NCBI RefSeq assembly: GCF_001431625.1
Contig: NZ_LLXT01000119.1
Span: 1 to 49,145, forward strand
Length of the DNA: 49,145 bases
From: Stenotrophomonas geniculata ATCC 19374 = JCM 13324
Lineage (GTDB): Bacteria > Pseudomonadota > Gammaproteobacteria > Xanthomonadales > Xanthomonadaceae
Direction: 5' to 3'
Positions 44,982-49,145 of the stretch are shown in pieces (the stretch's first letter is position 1; every line of letters starts with the position of its first letter). The notes below the pieces were generated by a model. The model was not told where the DNA came from, did not search any database, and was given only the letters and a program-made list of their open reading frames with translations. The position numbers and the translations under genes were made by a program.

Positions 44982-45671
44982 TCAACGGGTGCCGTACAGC
45001 ACCACGGTCTTGCCGCGGGCATGCAGCAGGCCGTCGGTCTGCAACTTCTTCAGCACGCGGCCGGCCATTTCGCGCGAACAGCCGACCAGGCGCGCCAGTT
45101 CCTGGCGCGAGACGCGCAGCTGGCTGCCCTGCGGGTGGCTCATTGCTTCCGGTTCCTGCGCCAGGTCGTGCAGGGTGCGCACGATCCGGTCGGTGACGTC
45201 CAGGAATGCCAGTCGGCTGGCCTTGCGGCTGGTGTCGAGCAGGCGCTTGGAGATCTGCTGGCCCAGCGCGTACAGCAGGCGCGGGGCATCGGCCGACAGC
45301 GGGCCGAGGAACAGCTGATGCAGGCGCTCGTAGCTGATTTCGGCCAGCTCACAGGCGGTGCGGGTCCGCAGGATCACCTCGCGGCGGTCCGATTCAACGA
45401 ACAGGCCCATCTCGCCGACGAACTCGCCAGCACCGAAGTAGCCCAGCACGAGCTCGCGATCGTCATCTTCCTCGGCCATGATCGAAACCGAGCCGCTGAT
45501 GACGTAATACAGGGTTCCCGCCGGGTCACCGGGTCGGAAGACGTCGGTACGGGTGGGGTATCGCCGCCTGTGGCTGTGCGCCAGGAAACGATCGATTGTG
45601 GCGATATCCAGGGCCAGTGGACTGCTAGCTAGGCGCACGGTTGACACGATAGGAGCGCTCCCTCTGCGCAT
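44982..45671 (-). CDS. clp: CRP-like regulator Clp
   Basis: 229 aa. N-terminal cyclic-nucleotide-fold domain (FLAHSHRRRYPTRTDVFRPGD, GTLYYVISGSVSI, YFGAGEFVGEMGLF), then a dimer helix and a CRP-type helix-turn-helix, RVSRQELARLVGCSREMAGRVLK. From residue about 25 on it is nearly the same as Xanthomonas Clp, which binds cyclic di-GMP and controls virulence and extracellular enzyme genes downstream of DSF signalling. The N-terminus differs; ATG 45671 gives the same length as Xanthomonas Clp. Divergent from speD. Confidence 0.94.
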   Translation of the reverse strand: MRRGSAPIVSTVRLASSPLALDIATIDRFLAHSHRRRYPTRTDVFRPGDPAGTLYYVISGSVSIMAEEDDDRELVLGYFGAGEFVGEMGLFVESDRREVILRTRTACELAEISYERLHQLFLGPLSADAPRLLYALGQQISKRLLDTSRKASRLAFLDVTDRIVRTLHDLAQEPEAMSHPQGSQLRVSRQELARLVGCSREMAGRVLKKLQTDGLLHARGKTVVLYGTR

Positions 45672-45820
45672 GAACGGATTCACGGGGTCGATAGCGGAGC
45701 TTAACCAGCGCAATTGTTAAGGGCAAACAGTGTGCCAGATGTGAGCGATCTTCACGTTCCCCCCGGGGACGGTTTGCCCCATAATTCCCCCTTTCCCTTC
45801 TTACACAGGAATCGACCGCC

Positions 45821-46615
45821 GTGGTCAAGCCGTTGCCTCGCCTGAGGCTGCAGGGTTTCAACAACCTCACCAAGGCGCTGAGCTTCAACATCTATGACGT
45901 GTGTTACGCGCGCACCGAAGAGGAGCGTCAGCGTTACATTGAATACATCGATGAAGAGTACAACGCCGACAGGCTGACTCAAATCTTGACCGATGTCGCC
46001 GAGATCATCGGCGCCAACATCCTGAACGTGGCCCGCCAGGACTACGACCCGCAGGGTGCCTCGGTGACCATCCTGATCTCCGAAGAACCGGTGATCGACA
46101 AGAAGCAGGCCGGCAAGGAGCTGATCTCCGACGCCGTGGTCGCGCACATGGACAAGTCGCACATCACCGTGCACACCTATCCGGAAACGCACCCGCAGGA
46201 AGGTATCGCCACCTTCCGCGCCGACATCGACGTGGCCACCTGCGGCGTCATTTCGCCGTTGAAGGCGTTGAACTACCTGATCGAAAGCCTCGAGTCGGAC
46301 ATCGTGATCATGGACTACCGCGTCCGTGGCTTCACCCGCGATGTGAAGGGCAAGAAGCACTACATCGATCACAAGATCAACTCGATCCAGAACTTCCTGG
46401 CCAAGAACATCAAGTCGCGTTACGAGATGTTCGACGTCAACGTCTACCAGGAAAACATCTTCCACACGAAGATGCACCTGAAGGACTTCGACCTGGACCA
46501 GTACCTGTTCGAGGAAAAGGCCAAGAACCTGTCGTTCAAGGAACGCATGAAGATCGAAGCGCTGCTCAAGCGCGAGATCGAAGAGCTGTTCCACGGCCGG
46601 AACCTGTCCGAGTAA
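45821..46615 (+). CDS. speD: S-adenosylmethionine decarboxylase proenzyme
   Basis: 264 aa E. coli-type enzyme giving decarboxylated SAM for spermidine synthesis. Self-cleavage at Lys-Ser in [12 protein letters not shown] makes the pyruvoyl group from that Ser. [16 protein letters not shown] and [14 protein letters not shown] match the E. coli protein closely. GTG 45821 is the start, with ACAGGA upstream. Confidence 0.95.
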   Translation: MVKPLPRLRLQGFNNLTKALSFNIYDVCYARTEEERQRYIEYIDEEYNADRLTQILTDVAEIIGANILNVARQDYDPQGASVTILISEEPVIDKKQAGKELISDAVVAHMDKSHITVHTYPETHPQEGIATFRADIDVATCGVISPLKALNYLIESLESDIVIMDYRVRGFTRDVKGKKHYIDHKINSIQNFLAKNIKSRYEMFDVNVYQENIFHTKMHLKDFDLDQYLFEEKAKNLSFKERMKIEALLKREIEELFHGRNLSE

Positions 46616-46624
46616 GCCCCATGC

Positions 46625-46719
46625 GCGATGCCGGCAGGCATCGCCGCCCAGGCGGGACGACCCGCCCCGTGGAACTGGTGTCGCGCAAGCGACGTGGTTC
46701 CACGGTGATGTACCGACCC
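46625..46719 (+). ncRNA. Candidate guanidine-type leader RNA before the SMR exporter
   Basis: Three hairpins precede the terminator: GCGATGCC/GGCATCGC (46625-46644), GGCGGG-ACGA-CCCGCC (46651-46666) and CCGTGGAAC/GTTCCACGG (46667-46705) with an inner GTCGC-gcaa-GCGAC. The ACGA loop on a GC stem is the hallmark of guanidine-II (mini-ykkC) hairpins, which control SugE/Gdx exporters. A second ACGR hairpin, needed for that class, was not found, so the class is tentative. Confidence 0.4.
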
Positions 46720-46757
46720 ACGGCCCGGTGTGAAAACACCGGGCCGTTTCGTTTTTC
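46720..46757 (+). terminator. Intrinsic terminator between speD and the SMR gene
   Basis: Twelve-bp stem ACGGCCCGGTGT / ACACCGGGCCGT with loop GAAA, then TTCGTTTTTC. It ends 26 bases before the SMR start codon, leaving no room for a separate promoter, so it may be a conditional terminator as well as the end of speD. Confidence 0.85.
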
Positions 46758-46782
46758 TCAAAAAGGTAAGGAGCCCCCACCC

Positions 46783-47103
46783 ATGCCCTGGATCTACCTG
46801 CTGCTGGCCGGCCTGTTCGAGATCGGTTTCGCCCTCGGAATGAAGTACTCCGAAGGCTTCAGCAAACCCCTTCCCACTGCTGCCACGGTCGTGTCCGCGC
46901 TGATCAGCCTGTACCTGATGAGCCAGGCGATGAAGAGCATCCCGGTCGGCACGGCCTACGCGATCTGGACCGGTATCGGCGCCATGGGCGTGGTGGTGCT
47001 GGGCATCTACCTGTTCAACGACAGCGCATCGCCGGCCCGCCTGGCCTGCGTGGGCCTGATCGTAGCCGGTGTGATCGGCCTGAAGCTGGTGTCGCCGAAC
47101 TGA
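46783..47103 (+). CDS. gdx: SMR-family exporter, SugE/Gdx type
   Basis: 106 aa with four hydrophobic helices. The conserved Glu13 in LAGLFEIGFALGMKYSEGF is the ion-binding site, and WTGIGAMGVVVLGIYLF is typical of the SugE branch, now known as guanidinium exporters (Gdx). ATG 46783 has AAGGAG upstream. The leader with terminator suggests ligand-controlled expression. Confidence 0.9.
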   Translation: MPWIYLLLAGLFEIGFALGMKYSEGFSKPLPTAATVVSALISLYLMSQAMKSIPVGTAYAIWTGIGAMGVVVLGIYLFNDSASPARLACVGLIVAGVIGLKLVSPN

Positions 47104-47108
47104 TTGAT

Positions 47109-47181
47109 GGCCCGACCAACGGTCGGGCCCACCGTCAGGCCCCGCCGCACCTCTTGGTAGGCCCACGCCGTTGGTGCGGGC
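47109..47181. repeat. Two SMAG-like units
   Basis: 47109-47132 minus (GTGGGCCCGACCGTTGGTCG) and 47157-47181 plus (GTAGGCCCACGCCGTTGGTG), in the convergent gap between the SMR gene and coq7. Confidence 0.7.
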
Positions 47182-47188
47182 AAACCCT

Positions 47189-47833
47189 TCAGATGCGGTA
47201 GGCGATGGTCTTCATCACCCTGGAGGCCAGCGCCATCGCGCCCGGGATCGGGAACGGCAGGCGGCGTGCGCCGGCCTGCTCGGCGTGCTCCGCATGGCGG
47301 GCCTCGTCTTCCTTCATCACCTGGATGACCGCGCGGCTGCGCAGGTCGCTGGCCGGCAGGTCGACCAGGTGCTCGTCCAGATGGGCTTCCACCTGACGCT
47401 CGGTTTCGACCACGAAGCCCAGGTTCCAGCCGTCGCCACGCAGCCCGGCCAGGGTGCCGATGGTGTAGCTGCCGGCATACCAGAGCGGGTTGAACAGGCT
47501 CGGACGGCTGTCCAGTTCGCCCAGGCGGGTGGCGCACCAGGCCAGGTGGTCGGTCTCTTCCTGGGCCGCTTCCAGCAGGTGTTCACGCGTGGCCGGGTCG
47601 CGGGCCACGGCGGCCTGGCCGAAGTACAGGCCCTGCGCGCAGACCTCGCCGACATGGTTGATCCGCATCAGCCCGGCCGCATGGCGGCGTTCAGTGCTGT
47701 CCATGCCCGGCTCGTCGGTGTCCGCAGCCGGGTAGGGGCGGGCCGCCGGCGGGTTGCCGAACACCGTGTCCAGGGCGCGCTGCGCCTCGGTCAGCAGGTG
47801 GTCCAGCGGGGTGATCTGGCGGAGCACGGTCAT
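47189..47833 (-). CDS. coq7: Demethoxyubiquinone hydroxylase (Coq7)
   Basis: 214 aa di-iron hydroxylase of late ubiquinone synthesis, the alternative to UbiF. Ferritin-like iron ligands are visible: Glu in [16 protein letters not shown] with Glu and His, Glu in [13 protein letters not shown], and [11 protein letters not shown] 47833 starts [11 protein letters not shown]. Divergent from rplM. Confidence 0.93.
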   Translation of the reverse strand: MTVLRQITPLDHLLTEAQRALDTVFGNPPAARPYPAADTDEPGMDSTERRHAAGLMRINHVGEVCAQGLYFGQAAVARDPATREHLLEAAQEETDHLAWCATRLGELDSRPSLFNPLWYAGSYTIGTLAGLRGDGWNLGFVVETERQVEAHLDEHLVDLPASDLRSRAVIQVMKEDEARHAEHAEQAGARRLPFPIPGAMALASRVMKTIAYRI

Positions 47834-47910
47834 GGCGGTACACGGTGGGGCGGAAGACCCCGCGATTCTCGCCCGGCCCCGTCCCCCTGCCAACCCGGTC
47901 AGGGGTCGGC

Positions 47911-47939
47911 TTGCAACGGGGGTCTGACCTGCGTACAAT
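47911..47939 (+). promoter_or_regulatory. Predicted rplM promoter
   Basis: TTGCAA (47911-47916) and TACAAT (47934-47939) with a 17-base spacer, the best sigma-70-type match in the window. It leaves a leader of about 85 bases before rplM. Confidence 0.75.
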
Positions 47940-48030
47940 CCCGCCTCTTACGCTTCACCTTTTCACAACGCGTGGCAGAGTTCCGGTGAGCCTTTCGCCG
48001 CAATGAGCCCGACCTAACCTAGAGTTCTTC

Positions 48031-48459
48031 ATGAGCACTTTCACTGCCAAGAACGAGACCGTCCAGCGCGACTGGTACCTCGTCGACGCCGAGGGCAAGA
48101 CCCTGGGCCGTCTCGCCACCGAGCTGGCCCGCCGTCTGCGCGGCAAGCACAAGCCGGTCTACACCCCCCACGTTGATACCGGCGACTACCTGGTCGTCAT
48201 CAATGCAGAAAAGATTGCCGTCACCGGCAAGAAGCTGCAGGACAAGATGTATCACCGTTTCACCGGTTACATCGGCAACCTGAAGACCGAATCCCTGGCA
48301 CAGGCGCTGGAGCGCCACCCGGAGCGCGTGATCGAGATCGCCGTGAAGGGCATGCTGCCGAAGGGCCCGCTGGGTCGCCAGATGTACCGCAAGCTCAAGG
48401 TCTACGCCGGCACTGAGCATCCGCACGCCGCACAGCAGCCGCAGGTTCTGGATATCTAA
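48031..48459 (+). CDS. rplM: 50S ribosomal protein L13
   Basis: 142 aa. Binds 23S rRNA early in 50S assembly. [37 protein letters not shown] and the signature [21 protein letters not shown] (in part) are intact. ATG 48031. Standard rplM-rpsI operon, with 2 bases between the genes. Confidence 0.97.
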   Translation: MSTFTAKNETVQRDWYLVDAEGKTLGRLATELARRLRGKHKPVYTPHVDTGDYLVVINAEKIAVTGKKLQDKMYHRFTGYIGNLKTESLAQALERHPERVIEIAVKGMLPKGPLGRQMYRKLKVYAGTEHPHAAQQPQVLDI

Positions 48460-48461
48460 TC

Positions 48462-48854
48462 ATGGCTATCACTCAAAACTACGGCACTGGCCGCCGCAAG
48501 TCCTCCACCGCTCGCGTGTTCCTGCGCAAGGGTTCGGGCAACATCACCGTCAACGGCCGTCCGCTGGACGAGTTCTTCGGTCGTGAGACTGCGCGCATGA
48601 TCGTGCGCCAGCCGCTCGAGCTGACCAAGAACACCGAAAGCTTCGACATCCTGGTCACCGCCGCTGGCGGCGGCACCACCGGCCAGGCCGGTGCGATCCG
48701 TCTGGGCATCGCCCGTGCTCTGGTCGAGTACGACGAAACCCTGAAGTCCGAGCTGCGCAAGGCCGGCTTCATGACCCGTGACGCCCGTGAAGTCGAGCGT
48801 AAGAAGGTCGGTCTGCACAAGGCCCGCCGCGCCACCCAGTTCTCCAAGCGCTGA
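48462..48854 (+). CDS. rpsI: 30S ribosomal protein S9
   Basis: 130 aa. [18 protein letters not shown] at the start, [18 protein letters not shown] in the middle and the basic C-terminal tail ending RRATQFSKR, which reaches the P-site tRNA in the ribosome. Confidence 0.97.
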   Translation: MAITQNYGTGRRKSSTARVFLRKGSGNITVNGRPLDEFFGRETARMIVRQPLELTKNTESFDILVTAAGGGTTGQAGAIRLGIARALVEYDETLKSELRKAGFMTRDAREVERKKVGLHKARRATQFSKR

Positions 48855-48903
48855 TCTACCGCGCCTGGTTGGGCTCCTTCGGGAGCCCGCTGGATGGAAA
48901 AGC

Positions 48904-48929
48904 AAAAGCCCGGCTTCGGCCGGGCTTTT
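48904..48929. terminator. rplM-rpsI terminator
   Basis: AAAAGCCCGGC / GCCGGGCTTTT with loop TTCG, 49 bases after rpsI. A weaker hairpin GGGCTCC / GGGAGCCC lies at 48871-48888. Confidence 0.88.
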
Positions 48930-48956
48930 GTCGTTTCGGTGTCATGCATTCCCGGG

Positions 48957-48980
48957 TTGCCGGCCAGCGGTCGGTACTAC
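48957..48980 (-). repeat. SMAG-type palindrome
   Basis: On minus GTAGTACCGACCGCTGGCCG then GCAA. Downstream of the rpsI terminator. Confidence 0.72.
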
Positions 48981-49007
48981 CCGTGGCTTCACATGTCAGA
49001 AGGGGGT

Positions 49008-49087
49008 GGGGTCGGAGCCCTTTTCTCTGAAAAGGATCCGACCCCGGACCCCTCTCTGGAGGAGAGCCCCCTTGATGTTCAAGGGGG
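49008..49087. repeat. Two non-SMAG palindromes at the window end
   Basis: 49008-49045: GGGGTCGGA, CCTTTTC / GAAAAGG, TCCGACCCC, a bipartite stem. 49067-49087: CCCCCTTG atgtt CAAGGGGG. They resemble a separate intergenic repeat type, like the palindrome at 17904. The last 58 bases hold no recognised feature. Confidence 0.6.
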
Positions 49088-49145
49088 CGCGCCGACAGGC
49101 GCGGGGATCAGGTGGAATGCGCGACCAAATTAAAAGCAAAAGGCC

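Noticed and set aside
45740..45756. CRP/Clp-like site TGTGAGCGATCTTCACG between clp and speD
   Set aside because: Half-sites are spaced by 7 instead of 6 bases and the second is imperfect. Not strong enough to annotate, though autoregulation of clp would be plausible.
46616..46780. Guanidine-I (ykkC) or guanidine-III riboswitch
   Set aside because: The conserved GGGATAAAAGCC-type core of ykkC and the guanidine-III pseudoknot sequences are absent. Only the ACGA hairpin fits, and it fits guanidine-II.

Overview
The window looks like chromosome of a Stenotrophomonas (S. maltophilia group). The grounds are high GC with strongly G/C third positions, more than twenty GTAG-headed palindromes of the SMAG type between genes, a Clp regulator next to speD, and an antibacterial effector carrying the Xanthomonadaceae type IV secretion tail. 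No rRNA, tRNA, prophage, insertion sequence or CRISPR array was seen. Most of the window is core metabolism.

Layout. 1-8470: opgB (periplasmic glucan decoration), an ABC1/UbiB-like kinase, a DUF808 membrane protein, a diguanylate cyclase, an NAD(P)-binding protein and a YafY-type regulator. 8659-13041: a VOC protein, then a minus-strand 2-oxo acid dehydrogenase operon (E1 alpha, E1 beta, a tandem-SH3 protein, E2). 13377-21128: aromatic amino-acid catabolism (tryptophan 2,3-dioxygenase; MarR regulator, hppD, hmgA) around a peptide transporter, a thioredoxin-like lipoprotein and an unknown membrane protein. 21257-23614: two unknown genes and a CaCA antiporter. 23750-29675: a complete Mrp-type Na+/H+ antiporter operon with fused A and B. 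30008-34997: Mpo1-like protein, purC, a minimal DjlA-like J protein, rpe, GNAT, an unknown protein and a lipid kinase. 35013-38339: a divergent pair, an ankyrin lipoprotein and a lipase-type effector with an XVIPCD-like C-terminus. 38518-44060: trpE, a SIMPL-domain gene, trpG, trpD, trpC and a HAD phosphatase. 44158-48854: a TauE/SafE permease, clp, speD, an SMR exporter, coq7, rplM and rpsI.

Most interesting signals. (1) The 35013-38339 pair reads as a toxin and immunity module for interbacterial killing by the X-type IV secretion system. (2) An open frame with four Trp codons out of five lies just before trpE, overlaps its TTG start, and has an upstream segment complementary to the trpE ribosome binding site; this suggests translational attenuation. 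(3) The SMR exporter lies 26 bases behind an intrinsic terminator, preceded by a hairpin with an ACGA loop as in guanidine-II riboswitches. (4) A eukaryote-like tandem SH3 protein is translationally coupled inside the 2-oxo acid dehydrogenase operon. (5) An orphan minus-strand terminator with nine U's suggests a small RNA near 33.9 kb.
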